Shown here: positions 25,446 through 33,582 of the stretch, piece by piece | Layout of the letters: every line of letters begins with the position of its first letter | Numbering within the stretch: position 1 is the first letter of the stretch | DNA from: an uncultured Acidimicrobiales bacterium | GTDB taxonomy: Bacteria > Actinomycetota > Acidimicrobiia > Acidimicrobiales > SZUA-35 | NCBI GenBank assembly: GCA_937922785.1 | Contig: CALAJQ010000023.1 | Location: 186,001-250,000, forward strand | Direction of reading: 5' to 3' | DNA: 64,000 nt | Notes under the pieces: model-generated | Database searches by the model: none | Seen by the model: the letters and a program-made list of their open reading frames with translations, nothing else | Told to the model about the DNA's origin: nothing | Position numbers and translations under genes: made by a program

Positions 25446-25513
25446 GCCGGGCGGCCTCCGTGGCCGGGAAACGGAAAAAGCCGGGCGGCCTCCGTGGCCG
25501 GGGAACGGAAAAA
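25446..25513 (+). repeat. Tandem 34-bp intergenic repeat, two copies
   Basis: Two abutting 34-bp units at 25446-25479 and 25480-25513 that differ at one base. Each contains a small inverted repeat CGGCC-tccgt-GGCCG and ends in GGAAAAA. The units lie between the zinc-ribbon gene terminator and tatB. A related CCGGG-rich sequence precedes the first copy (25430-25445). Confidence 0.85.
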
Positions 25514-25547
25514 GCAAAGAGCGGCCGCCCGTTAGGCAGCCGCTCTT
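25508..25547 (-). terminator. Rho-independent terminator of zinc-ribbon gene
   Basis: On the minus strand AAGAGCGGC-TGCC-taac-GGGCG-GCCGCTCTT forms a strong hairpin (25517-25547) followed by TGCTTTTTC. It lies just after the stop at 25568, and separates that gene from tatB. Confidence 0.85.
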
Positions 25548-25567
25548 ATGGGGAGGAGAAATAGTCC

Positions 25568-25897
25568 TTAGCCGGTGAATTCGGCGAGGGCCTGTTCCAA
25601 TGCGGAGTCGTTTGCTAGCAAGTCGTGGAAGTCCAGGAGGTCATCATGGTTGATGGGGTCTCCAACTCGAGGTTCTGAGAGTTCTGCCGGCAAACGCCAG
25701 GTAGTGAATGAGACTCCACTCGCCACCAAAAGGTCGATCGTTCGCGGTTCTGCAGACTTAACGACAGTCATTTCACAATGCGGACAACGGAAGGAATATG
25801 TCCCTGCGTTGTTGTCGTCACAAATTCGGACGTGCACGTCGGCTGTGGTTAGCTCCACGTCTCCGCAATCTGGACAACTTGCTCGAATAGTAGCCAT
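25568..25897 (-). CDS. Small zinc-ribbon protein of unknown function
   Basis: 109 residues from the ATG at 25897. That start is chosen over one six codons earlier because AGGAGGAG lies 4-6 bases before it. CPDCGDVEL and FRCPHCEM form a CxxC...CxxC zinc ribbon in the first half; the second half is helical and acidic (DDLLDFHDLLANDSALEQAL). No enzyme motif is visible. Single gene with its own strong RBS and terminator, so probably well expressed. Function unknown; small zinc ribbons of this kind often bind RNA polymerase or nucleic acid (speculative). Confidence 0.82.
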   Translation of the reverse strand: MATIRASCPDCGDVELTTADVHVRICDDNNAGTYSFRCPHCEMTVVKSAEPRTIDLLVASGVSFTTWRLPAELSEPRVGDPINHDDLLDFHDLLANDSALEQALAEFTG

Positions 25898-26087
25898 GTG
25901 GCTCCTCCTACCCATCTCTTTCGTAAAGATAGATTCGGCAGACGAGGGCTCTCTCTTAAGTCATTGAGCAAGAGAACTCTCCCCTGCCCCAGCTCGCTAT
26001 TGTTTCCACTGATGGCCGCTAGCGGGTGGATGCAACGGTTATTCTTCGAACCATGACGTCCACAACCGCTTCAGAACTGGGTTTTCG

Positions 26088-26822
26088 ATGAATCCTCGTC
26101 ACAGAACATTGGGCGGCCCTGCCATTCTGTTTGCTCATCGTGGAGCAAAGGCTCATGCCCAAGAGAACACGATTGAAGCCTTCGAATTGGCTCTCGAAAT
26201 GGGCGCGACCGGTCTAGAGACCGATATTTGGTTAACTTCAGATGGCATTCCGGTGCTTGATCACGACGGTGTTGCTGGCTCACTTTTGCGACGGCGTTCC
26301 ATTTCAAAGATGAAACGGTCTGAGCTTCCCGAACATATTCCAAGCCTGGAAGAATTCTACGACGCTATCGATGCCACTGTTCCACTCTCCATTGATGTGA
26401 AGGATTCTGCTGCCTTCGACGCCATTGTCCAGGTGGCTCGATCTGCAAACAAAGAAGAACTTGTTTGGCTGTGCCATCCCAGCTACGCCGAACTCCAGAA
26501 GCATCGCCAGGACACTTCTGCCAAACTGATCTGCTCAACTCGGCTATCCAAACTGAATGATGGCCTTGAGCGCCACGCTCAGAGACTTCGAGATGCCGAG
26601 ATTGACGGATTAAACATGCACCACAGCGACTGGTCTGCGGGTGCAATCGCCACTCTTCACCGCTTCGAACGGTTGACGCTTGGGTGGGACGCCCAGTTCG
26701 AGCGACAGATCGCAAAGTTGATTGACTATGGCATCGACGGAGTCTTCTCTGATCACGTCGATCGAATGGCAGCTACTGCCGCGCAGTTCAGCGGTACCGA
26801 AGCGGCCGAATCACAGGAGTAA
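26088..26822 (+). CDS. Glycerophosphodiester phosphodiesterase
   Basis: 244-residue GDPD-type TIM barrel that hydrolyses glycerophosphodiesters to glycerol-3-phosphate and an alcohol. Key residues are visible: LFAHRGAKAHAQENTIEAF (catalytic His-Arg, with AQENT in place of the usual PENT), GLETDIWLTSDGIPVLDHDG (metal Glu/Asp and second catalytic His), SIDVKD, and a late DGVFSDHVDRM in place of DGIxTDxP. No signal peptide, so cytoplasmic. It is followed by the barnase-like gene with 2 bp between them, so they share a transcript. Confidence 0.9.
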   Translation: MNPRHRTLGGPAILFAHRGAKAHAQENTIEAFELALEMGATGLETDIWLTSDGIPVLDHDGVAGSLLRRRSISKMKRSELPEHIPSLEEFYDAIDATVPLSIDVKDSAAFDAIVQVARSANKEELVWLCHPSYAELQKHRQDTSAKLICSTRLSKLNDGLERHAQRLRDAEIDGLNMHHSDWSAGAIATLHRFERLTLGWDAQFERQIAKLIDYGIDGVFSDHVDRMAATAAQFSGTEAAESQE

Positions 26823-26824
26823 TA

Positions 26825-27307
26825 GTGTCAGACACAGCCAAGGGCTTTCTAGCTGGAGTTTTATTGATCGCGTGCGTGTGGGCCGCTACTGGTCTTCTGG
26901 GCGGTTCCGATCAAACGATCGATGCGACCCAACCACCGCCGACCCAAACCGAGGCGAGCGGCGGTCAGGCTCAAGAGACGACTCCAGCAACCACTCTGGC
27001 CGAAGATCTGACAGCGGTGCCGTTCTCGGACCTCGACACCATGACCCTGGATGAGTTGCCACCAGAAGCCGTGGACACAATTAATCTGATTCTCGAGGGC
27101 GGCCCGTATCCATTTGGCAAGGACGACAGCGTCTTCCAAAACCGCGAGGGGTACTTGCCAGATTTTGAGCGCGGCCACTACCGGGAGTACACGGTTATCA
27201 CCCCCGGGTCAGATGACCGCGGCGCTAGAAGGATTGTTGCTGGACAGCGCGGAGAGATCTATTACACCTCTGACCACTACAACTCCTTCCGAGAGGTGCT
27301 GTTGTGA
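26825..27307 (+). CDS. Barnase/RNase Sa-like guanyl-specific ribonuclease, membrane-targeted
   Basis: 160 residues from GTG with AGGAG five bases before. Residues 8-25 form a membrane or signal segment; LLIAC at 13-17 could be a lipobox, making it a lipoprotein. After a Thr/Gln/Pro linker the C-terminal ~90 residues are a microbial guanyl RNase: LPPEAVDTINLILEGGPYPF, FQNREGYLP, then YREYTVITPGSDDRGARR and YYTSDHYNSF. The catalytic Glu (REYTV), Arg (ARRIV) and His (SDHYN) are all in place. The next gene, overlapping by 4 nt (GTGA), is barstar-like, giving a toxin/inhibitor pair. Use may be RNA scavenging or competition (inference). Confidence 0.93.
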   Translation: MSDTAKGFLAGVLLIACVWAATGLLGGSDQTIDATQPPPTQTEASGGQAQETTPATTLAEDLTAVPFSDLDTMTLDELPPEAVDTINLILEGGPYPFGKDDSVFQNREGYLPDFERGHYREYTVITPGSDDRGARRIVAGQRGEIYYTSDHYNSFREVLL

Positions 27308-27726
27308 GCCAAATCACCGCGCTGCTGATGAACTTCGTAGCTCCTGGAGTCTGGGCTGCGAGCGAACTTACTCAACCCGAAATCGACCTGGCCGCCAAGA
27401 CCGGCCACCGGCTTCTGCGTGTAGACCTTGCTGGTGCGTCTGACAAGACGGCCCTGATGGACGCACTGGCACGAGACCTGGAGTTGCCTGAGTACTTCGG
27501 CAAGAACTTTGACGCGTTGGAAGAGTGTCTGGGCGAGCTACCTGAACAATCGATTGTGGTGCTCCTGAATGGCACCGAGCTTTGGAAGACAGACCCGAAG
27601 AGCGCCCAAACTTTGAACGACATATTCACCGATGCCGCCATCGTGGTGCCGGCTAGGAGCTATGTCTGGGTAGGCGTTGCTGTTGCCAAGGTTCCAGCTA
27701 TACCGCAGTTCTGGTCCTCGCTTTAG
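27304..27726 (+). CDS. Barstar-family ribonuclease inhibitor
   Basis: 140 residues, no signal peptide, so it stays in the cytoplasm to block any RNase that fails to leave. The barstar core is clear: HRLLRVDLAGASDKTALMDA, then ARDLELPEYFGKNFDALEEC, the best-conserved barstar segment, with LNGTELWKTDP after it. About 25 extra residues precede the core. Starts within the stop of the RNase gene (GTGA), so synthesis of inhibitor is coupled to that of the enzyme. Its stop overlaps the stop of the convergent lepB gene (27723-27726). Confidence 0.92.
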   Translation: MSQITALLMNFVAPGVWAASELTQPEIDLAAKTGHRLLRVDLAGASDKTALMDALARDLELPEYFGKNFDALEECLGELPEQSIVVLLNGTELWKTDPKSAQTLNDIFTDAAIVVPARSYVWVGVAVAKVPAIPQFWSSL

Positions 27727-28742
27727 AGCGATCCAACTCGATCCAGCGGCCAGAACGTAACAAAAGCTCGACCCGCTACGCGTTCTTGATCAACCGTGCC
27801 AAAGAGCCGTGAGTCAAATGACTGGTCGCGGTTATCTCCCATCACAAACAATTCGCCCTCGGGCACCGTTACCGGACCGAAGTCAGCAAAGTTACGATTG
27901 TCCTCATCGACGTAGGGCTCATTCAGCAAGACTCCGTCGATGTAGATGAGATTGTCTCGACCCTCGACACTTTCGCCCGGCAACCCTATGACACGTTTGA
28001 TGAGATCTCTTATCTCGCCGATCTCTTCAGGCTTACGGGCAAAGACCACGACGTCACCGCGGTCCACCTCGCCCCACTGATAGCTAAGCCGGTTTACAAG
28101 AACTCGATCTCGAATCTCAAGTGTTGTTTCCATCGATTCAGATGGGATCCAGAAGGCTTGGAAGATGAATTGGCGCAAAACCAAAGCCATGACAACCGCC
28201 CCAACAAGGACAACCGCCCACTCAAGAACTACGCGGCCAATTCCGTCAGGGTCCGGGTCATCAATATTGGGGCCGGCCTCGACCTCAGCAACTTCAGCTT
28301 CGATTGAAGCCTCAATCTCTGCGGGCTCTGGAGCCTCGACTTCGGCAGGCTCCTCAACTTCAGCTTCGACGATCTCGTCGAGCTGCTCAACCTCAACCTC
28401 AACTTCTGCTTCAGCTTCAGCTTCTGCTTCAGCTTCAGTCTCAGCCGCTGCCTTAACTTCTACAGGCTCCTCAGCCTCTGGCTCGACTTCGGCCTGTGCT
28501 TCGACTTCGGTCTCAGCGTCTGCGGGCTCGTCAGCCACCTCAGTCTCTACATCTGGCTGAGGGGAGATTCCCAGGAGCTCTGCAGTTTCGGCAGAAAGTC
28601 CTGACTCGTCAGCCGATGAATCACCTGGCGACTCAGCCGATAGTCCTTGCAACCCACCAGGGACACCCCGGGCGCCGATGAGTGCGCCCATAAGCGACTC
28701 TTGAACATCGGGAGATTCGTTCCCATCGACCTCTTCGTCCAT
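27723..28742 (-). CDS. lepB: Type I signal peptidase with long acidic N-terminal extension
   Basis: Membrane serine/lysine peptidase that removes Sec and Tat signal peptides. From ATG 28742 (339 residues): first ~45 residues share VQESLMGALIGAR with the N-terminus of the neighbouring paralogue; then ~110 residues of Glu/Ala/Val repeats (AETEAEAEAEAEAEVEVEVE); a membrane segment (VVLEWAVVLVGAVVMALVL); the catalytic Ser in WIPSESMETTL; Lys in LIKRVIGLPGE; and GDNRDQSFDSR. An earlier in-frame start at 28832 would overlap the upstream gene by 80 nt; 28742 lies 10 nt after that stop and is preferred. Paired with a second lepB. Confidence 0.92.
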   Translation of the reverse strand: MDEEVDGNESPDVQESLMGALIGARGVPGGLQGLSAESPGDSSADESGLSAETAELLGISPQPDVETEVADEPADAETEVEAQAEVEPEAEEPVEVKAAAETEAEAEAEAEAEVEVEVEQLDEIVEAEVEEPAEVEAPEPAEIEASIEAEVAEVEAGPNIDDPDPDGIGRVVLEWAVVLVGAVVMALVLRQFIFQAFWIPSESMETTLEIRDRVLVNRLSYQWGEVDRGDVVVFARKPEEIGEIRDLIKRVIGLPGESVEGRDNLIYIDGVLLNEPYVDEDNRNFADFGPVTVPEGELFVMGDNRDQSFDSRLFGTVDQERVAGRAFVTFWPLDRVGSL

Positions 28743-28752
28743 TAAAGGCACT

Positions 28753-29571
28753 CTAGAGGGAGCCAGCCCTCCCAAGGGGCCAGTAAGTAATGAAAGCTCG
28801 TCCAGCGGCACGATCGGAATCGATTGCCCCAAATCGTCGAGAGTCCAACGAATCGTCGCGGTTGTCCCCCATTACGAATATTTGCCCCTCTCCGACCAGC
28901 TCTGGACCAAAGTCTGGGTAGGACCTGTTGTCGTCGTCGATGTAAGGCTCGTCAAGACGAACACCGTTGATATAGATCACACCGTCGCGACCTTCTACTT
29001 CATCTCCGGGCAGTCCGATTATCCGTTTGATTAGATCTCTTGTGGTCCCCGGTTCGTTTGGCAAGCGAGAGAACACCACAACATCTCCCCGACTGTGTTC
29101 GGTCCACTTGTAGCTGAGGCGGTTAACCAAGACCCTGTCGTCGGGCACAAGCGTGCTCTCCATCGATCCCGATTCGATGTAGAACGCCTGAAACAAGAAT
29201 TGGCGAACAAGTACCGAGATCACGACTGCGCACAGAACAACCACTGCCCACTCAGCAAGCGATCTCAGGCCAGGTTTCGAAGCAACAGCAGAGGGACCTG
29301 ACTTTTCTGTTCCCTCAACTACCGATGAATGATCAACAGCCCCGGGCCCAGAACTGCGGGGCCCCGCACTGTCGAGCCCTGCACTGTCGAGCCCTGCGGT
29401 GTCGAGGGTAGTTTCGGTCAAAGCTGAGTCAGTCAAAGCTGGAGTGAGGCCAGTCAACCCGTCAGGAGATGGAATCGCAGTCTCGGCCGCAAGCAGGGCA
29501 CCCAGCACAGAAGCTTGAACGTGGTCATCATGGACCGTGCCATCTTCACCATTGTCGGATTTGGTAGACAA
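28753..29571 (-). CDS. lepB: Type I signal peptidase (tandem paralogue)
   Basis: 272 residues from a TTG with GGAAG seven bases before. The N-terminal ~100 residues are low complexity with a DSAGLDSAG repeat. Then come the membrane segment (AEWAVVVLCAVVISVLVRQF), the catalytic Ser in YIESGSMESTLVP, Lys in LIKRIIGLPGDEVEG, and GDNRDDSLDSRRFG. All catalytic boxes are intact, so both copies should be active. It follows the pafC stop by 3 bp, so the two peptidases look transcribed with pafBC. Two Lep genes are not rare in Actinobacteria, but tandem copies with related leaders suggest local duplication. Confidence 0.93.
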   Translation of the reverse strand: MSTKSDNGEDGTVHDDHVQASVLGALLAAETAIPSPDGLTGLTPALTDSALTETTLDTAGLDSAGLDSAGPRSSGPGAVDHSSVVEGTEKSGPSAVASKPGLRSLAEWAVVVLCAVVISVLVRQFLFQAFYIESGSMESTLVPDDRVLVNRLSYKWTEHSRGDVVVFSRLPNEPGTTRDLIKRIIGLPGDEVEGRDGVIYINGVRLDEPYIDDDNRSYPDFGPELVGEGQIFVMGDNRDDSLDSRRFGAIDSDRAAGRAFITYWPLGRAGSL

Positions 29572-29574
29572 CTT

Positions 29575-30549
29575 CTACTTCCCGTACCGCTGGAGAATCC
29601 GTGCTGCAGCCCGAGATCTGATCGTAGCGACATCGTCTAGCCCGTCGGCGCCCACCACCTCTGATCGCGCTCCGAGTTGTACGAGAAGACGTTCGAGCCA
29701 TGGCATCGCAGTAATCACTAACGTCGCCTTGATTGAACCATCGGCCATGACTTTGTGATCCTGCACGGGGTAGGTCTCCACAACCCATGCACTTTCTGGA
29801 GCAAGTCGCAGGGTGACGGTTGGATCATTCGGGCGCGGATGGAACACTTGGGTCTCGCCATCACCCACCAACGCCGAATCATCTGGACGGTGCTGGCTGA
29901 CTGTGCCCAATGCATCGAAACCCTCGATGCGATCGAGTCGAAATATCCGCTCCCCATCGGCCTGGGAACACCACGCAACCACGTACCAAGAGCCGTCCTG
30001 GGCGAATACCCGCCAAGGAGCGATCTTTCGTTCGGCTACTGAATCACTGTTTGCGGAGTAGTAGCGGATGTTCACTTCAGTACCTTCGACACTCGCCTTA
30101 CGTAACTCTGTAAGTACCTCTGCCTCGGCCGCTCCGAGATCTACTTCGATTGCGCCCGCTGCACCTGGGCTTAATGTTGTTGCGACCTTGGCCAACGCTC
30201 TGTCGAGTGGGCCGTCGGCCTCGCCGCCGGGAAGCGACCGCAAGCCCTCGCTTGCGGCCAGCAGCGTGAGCGCTTCGCCGTGGGATAGCCGAAGCGGCCT
30301 GGAGAAGTAGTCAGCAAATTTGATTGTGAGGCCACCAGTTTCGGGGTCTTCAAGAATGTCAATCAGAGTGTCGGGGGTATACGGGGGCAGACCCACCATC
30401 CAGAGCACATCGAGTTCAGCCTCTAAGGCGTCGGGCTCCATGCCGAATCGATCTGCGATTTGGGCCATAGTGTGACCTGGATTTGCCACAATCCAAGGCA
30501 CCACGGCAAGCATCAGCTTGAGGCGGTCACCTGCCGAAACCGGGGCCAC
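29575..30549 (-). CDS. pafC: WYL-domain transcriptional regulator PafC
   Basis: 324 residues from GTG 30549. This start overlaps the pafB stop by one base and is preceded by GGGGGAGAG; the longer frame reaching 30579 would overlap pafB by 31 nt. A winged-helix-type N-terminus (VANPGHTMAQIADRFGME) is followed by the WYL domain with GSWYVVAWCSQADGERIFRL and IAPWRVFAQD, and a C-terminal WCX extension. In mycobacteria PafB and PafC form a heterodimer that activates the LexA-independent DNA-damage response (established). Located downstream of pafB as usual. Confidence 0.9.
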   Translation of the reverse strand: MAPVSAGDRLKLMLAVVPWIVANPGHTMAQIADRFGMEPDALEAELDVLWMVGLPPYTPDTLIDILEDPETGGLTIKFADYFSRPLRLSHGEALTLLAASEGLRSLPGGEADGPLDRALAKVATTLSPGAAGAIEVDLGAAEAEVLTELRKASVEGTEVNIRYYSANSDSVAERKIAPWRVFAQDGSWYVVAWCSQADGERIFRLDRIEGFDALGTVSQHRPDDSALVGDGETQVFHPRPNDPTVTLRLAPESAWVVETYPVQDHKVMADGSIKATLVITAMPWLERLLVQLGARSEVVGADGLDDVATIRSRAAARILQRYGK

Positions 30550-31493
30550 TAACTCTCCCCCACAATTGTCGACAGCCATCGGACAATGTCGTCCCGCAAC
30601 TCTTGAGGCGCCAGCAATTCGGCCTGATCACCTAAGCCGAGAACAAAGAATCTGAATGCGTCGACGTTGCTGACTGACACATCAAACTCAACCCCCTCCG
30701 CCGAGGGTCGAACCGCTATTGCGCTCTGACCAAGCATTCGCTCAGCAATCGGTGCACGGTCCTGGCTAACCCAAAGAACAGCTTTGTGTGGCTCCTCATC
30801 GCCAATCTCCCAGGCCCTTAGCGTCCGTTCCCGCTGTCCTTCAGGAGCCGGTTCAGCGTCGCCCGGTTCACCGAGAAGTTCGATCTCTCCGGCGATTCGA
30901 CTTAGCCGATAGTTGCGAGCATCTTCCCGATTGTGGTCATAGCCAATGAGATACCAACGACCACGGGCAAAGTCGAGCCTCCAGGGGCTGACCTCGCGAT
31001 CGAGGTCGTTATAGCCAAAGGAGATCTTGCGCCGCTCAACGATTGCTCCGAACAACGGGATGAGTGTCGGACTCATCGGTAGAGACGCAAGCGGGTCCTG
31101 CTCACTTGAATCGTCTCCGAAGGGCACCAATCCTCCAAGTTTCCAAAGGGCGGCTGCTTCGGTGGCGCCGTCGAAACTAACAGTCAGTGCGGCAAGCCTT
31201 AATGCGGCTAACTCGTCGGGTGTCAGCTCTGGGTCGGGCAAGTAGTAGTCATCGTGGTTGATGAGGTAACCCTCTACCGGTGGGTCTTTGAAAGTGATCT
31301 GCACCATCGAAAGAGGAATACCCAAAGCTCGAAGGTCATCCTTGTCACGCTCGAAGGCACGGTTGAAGGACAACGGGGCTTCGGGATACCCGGGCACCTT
31401 AAGCTTCAGCTCTTGCGCCGTTAGGGGCGTGGTGCTGTTGAGCAACACTGCGGTTAGCTTCAGCAGCCTTTCTAACTTCTCGGTGCGCGCCAT
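30549..31493 (-). CDS. pafB: WYL-domain transcriptional regulator PafB
   Basis: 314 residues: N-terminal helix-turn-helix (TEKLERLLKLTAVLLNSTTP, TAQELKLKV), WYL domain (KISFGYNDLDREVSPWRLDF, GRWYLIGYDHNREDARNYRL) and WCX C-terminus. Partner of PafC in a single-strand-DNA-responsive activator of DNA repair genes in mycobacteria. Lies 20 bp after the pafA stop, in the standard pafA-pafB-pafC order, and its stop abuts the pafC start. Confidence 0.92.
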   Translation of the reverse strand: MARTEKLERLLKLTAVLLNSTTPLTAQELKLKVPGYPEAPLSFNRAFERDKDDLRALGIPLSMVQITFKDPPVEGYLINHDDYYLPDPELTPDELAALRLAALTVSFDGATEAAALWKLGGLVPFGDDSSEQDPLASLPMSPTLIPLFGAIVERRKISFGYNDLDREVSPWRLDFARGRWYLIGYDHNREDARNYRLSRIAGEIELLGEPGDAEPAPEGQRERTLRAWEIGDEEPHKAVLWVSQDRAPIAERMLGQSAIAVRPSAEGVEFDVSVSNVDAFRFFVLGLGDQAELLAPQELRDDIVRWLSTIVGES

Positions 31494-31513
31494 TTCCTAG
31501 CCATCCATGACGA

Positions 31514-32899
31514 TTAAAGCGAGTCGATCAGTTTCGCAACACGATCATCGGTGTGCTGGAACGGATCCTTGCACAGGACCGTCCGCTGCGCCTGATCGTT
31601 AAGCTTGAGATGCACCCAGTCAACTGTGTAGTCTCGCTTTTGCTCTTTGGCCTTACGAATGAAATCGCCTCTCAGCTTGGCCCGGGTTGTTTGGGGCGGC
31701 GTGTCAATGGCCGACATCATTTCCGGATCTGTAAGAGTTCGCTCGATCATGCCTCGGTCTTGGAGCTTGTAGAAAAGCCCGCGAGACCTGCGAATGTCGT
31801 GATATTGGAGATCAAGCAGCTGAACTCGAGCGTGACCCAGCGGTAGGTCGTGTCGGGCTCGGTAACTTTCAACCAGGTTGTGTTTGATGACCCAGTCCAG
31901 CTCTCTATCAAGTTTGAACGGGTCAGTCTCAAGGTGAGTCATTACGTGCTCCCACATGTGGAGCGCCTTCATCTCATCAGGTGGGAAGCCCTTTGTCTCT
32001 GCGTAACGAAGTGCCCGATTCAGGTACTCGGCCTGGATGTCGAAAGCGCTTGCCTCCCGACCGTTGGCCAGCCGGACTTTACGTTTGAAGGTCAGGTCGT
32101 GACTTATCTCTCTGATGGCACGAATTGGATTCTCTAGCGTCAAGTCTCTTAGGACGCACGAAGGATCCTCCACCATTCGTAGCAACACAGCCATCGCACC
32201 AACCTTTAGATAGGTGGTGTATTCGCTCATGTTGGAGTCGCCCACAATCACGTGAAGCCGCCTGAAGTGTTCGGCGTCGGCATGGGGCTCGTCACGGGTA
32301 TTTATGATCGGCCGCGATCGTGTTGTTGCTGAAGAAACGCCTTCCCAAATGTGCTCGGCGCGCTGACTTACCGAGAACATCGCACCCCGGGCGGTCTGAA
32401 GAACCTTGCCTGCCCCGGCATAAATCTGGCGGCTGACCAGGAACGGAATGAGCACTTCGTTGTAGTGCTCCATGTCATCGGTGCGCCTAGTTAGAAAGTT
32501 CTCATGGCAGCCATATGAGTTGCCAGCAGAGTCGGTGTTGTTTTTGAACAGGTGGATCGTGCCACGAATGCCCTCGTCACGGAGGCGCTCTTCGGCCGAG
32601 TCCATGAGCTGCTCAAGAATTCGCTCGCCGCCTTTGTCATGGACAACAACCTCGCCTACGTCGTCGCATTCAGCGGTTGCATACTCAGGGTGACTTCCCA
32701 CGTCGAGGTAAAGGCGGGCGCCGTTGACCAGGAAGACGTTAGAGGATCGCCCCCAGCTGACGACACGACGGAACAGGTATCGCGCTACCTCATCGGGGCT
32801 CAGGCGTCGTTGGCCACGCAATGTGCAGGTGACGCCGTACTCAGTTTCGATGCCATAGATTCGCTTTTGCAATTCCAAAGTCAAGTTGATCCGCCTCAA
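31514..32899 (-). CDS. pafA: Pup--protein ligase PafA
   Basis: 461 residues. A carboxylate-amine ligase that uses ATP to link the C-terminal Glu of deamidated Pup to lysines of target proteins. Diagnostic: [15 protein letters not shown], the catalytic region [46 protein letters not shown], and [19 protein letters not shown]. Known PafA proteins start close to the RIxGIETE motif, so a TTG at 32872 (giving QKRIYG) is as likely as the ATG at 32899. Lies 3 bp after prcA. Confidence 0.96.
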   Translation of the reverse strand: MRRINLTLELQKRIYGIETEYGVTCTLRGQRRLSPDEVARYLFRRVVSWGRSSNVFLVNGARLYLDVGSHPEYATAECDDVGEVVVHDKGGERILEQLMDSAEERLRDEGIRGTIHLFKNNTDSAGNSYGCHENFLTRRTDDMEHYNEVLIPFLVSRQIYAGAGKVLQTARGAMFSVSQRAEHIWEGVSSATTRSRPIINTRDEPHADAEHFRRLHVIVGDSNMSEYTTYLKVGAMAVLLRMVEDPSCVLRDLTLENPIRAIREISHDLTFKRKVRLANGREASAFDIQAEYLNRALRYAETKGFPPDEMKALHMWEHVMTHLETDPFKLDRELDWVIKHNLVESYRARHDLPLGHARVQLLDLQYHDIRRSRGLFYKLQDRGMIERTLTDPEMMSAIDTPPQTTRAKLRGDFIRKAKEQKRDYTVDWVHLKLNDQAQRTVLCKDPFQHTDDRVAKLIDSL

Positions 32900-32902
32900 C
32901 CG

Positions 32903-33580
32903 CTAGCCCAGAAGGGTTGCGATCTCCCCATTCTCAATTCGTCTGAAGCATCGGCCGTCGTCGAGTCGATCAATGACTGCAACTTCTAATTGCTCTGGTG
33001 GAAGCTCTCGATCTGGACCAGCGAGTGCTGCAACCAAGGTCTTGATGCACTCCTGAAGATTTGCCGACTTCATCGAGTTGGTACCGAGGCGTTCCAGAAT
33101 TGCCTCAGCGTCTCCGCCCAGTGCAACAAAGTCATCTTCGTCGGTGACAGATCCGTCATAACGAATATGGAAGAGCCGATCATTGTCGGCAATAAAACCA
33201 ACCTCAGCCACGAGGATCTCAACTTCAAGCGGCTTCATTTCGTGGGTGAAGATCTGGCCCAACATCTGCGCGTATTGATTGGCGAGCGTCTGAGAGTCAA
33301 CGTCGTCACGGCTGTAGTTGTAGCCCTTGGTGTCGGCATGACGAATGCCCGCTATCCGTAGCTGGTCGTACTCGTTGTATCGACCGACGCCAGCGAAACC
33401 GATTCGATCATAGATTTCAGAGATCTTGCGAAGATTGCGTGATGGGTTCTCAGCGCAGAGAACAATTCCCTCACTGAATTCCGCGGCCACGAGGCTTCGA
33501 CCCCGGGCGATTCCCTTTTGGGCGTAGTCCGCACGGTCCTTCATGACCTGTTCTGGCGGGACGTAGAAAGGCATATTCAT
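32903..33580 (-). CDS. prcA: 20S proteasome alpha subunit
   Basis: 225 residues. Typical PrcA N-terminus (MPFYVPPEQVMKDRADYAQK, gate helix) and alpha-subunit core (GIARGRSLVAAEFSEGIVLC, NPSRNLRKISEIYDRIGFAG). It forms the outer heptameric rings that gate entry and dock Mpa through the C-terminal tail of the ATPase. Two bp separate it from prcB upstream; three bp from pafA downstream. Confidence 0.95.
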   Translation of the reverse strand: MNMPFYVPPEQVMKDRADYAQKGIARGRSLVAAEFSEGIVLCAENPSRNLRKISEIYDRIGFAGVGRYNEYDQLRIAGIRHADTKGYNYSRDDVDSQTLANQYAQMLGQIFTHEMKPLEVEILVAEVGFIADNDRLFHIRYDGSVTDEDDFVALGGDAEAILERLGTNSMKSANLQECIKTLVAALAGPDRELPPEQLEVAVIDRLDDGRCFRRIENGEIATLLG

Positions 33581-33582
33581 AA

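Noticed and set aside
28165-28560. Ser/Thr/Ala-rich plus-strand open frame
   Set aside because: Antisense of the Glu/Ala repeats in the signal peptidase leader; low complexity and no start context.
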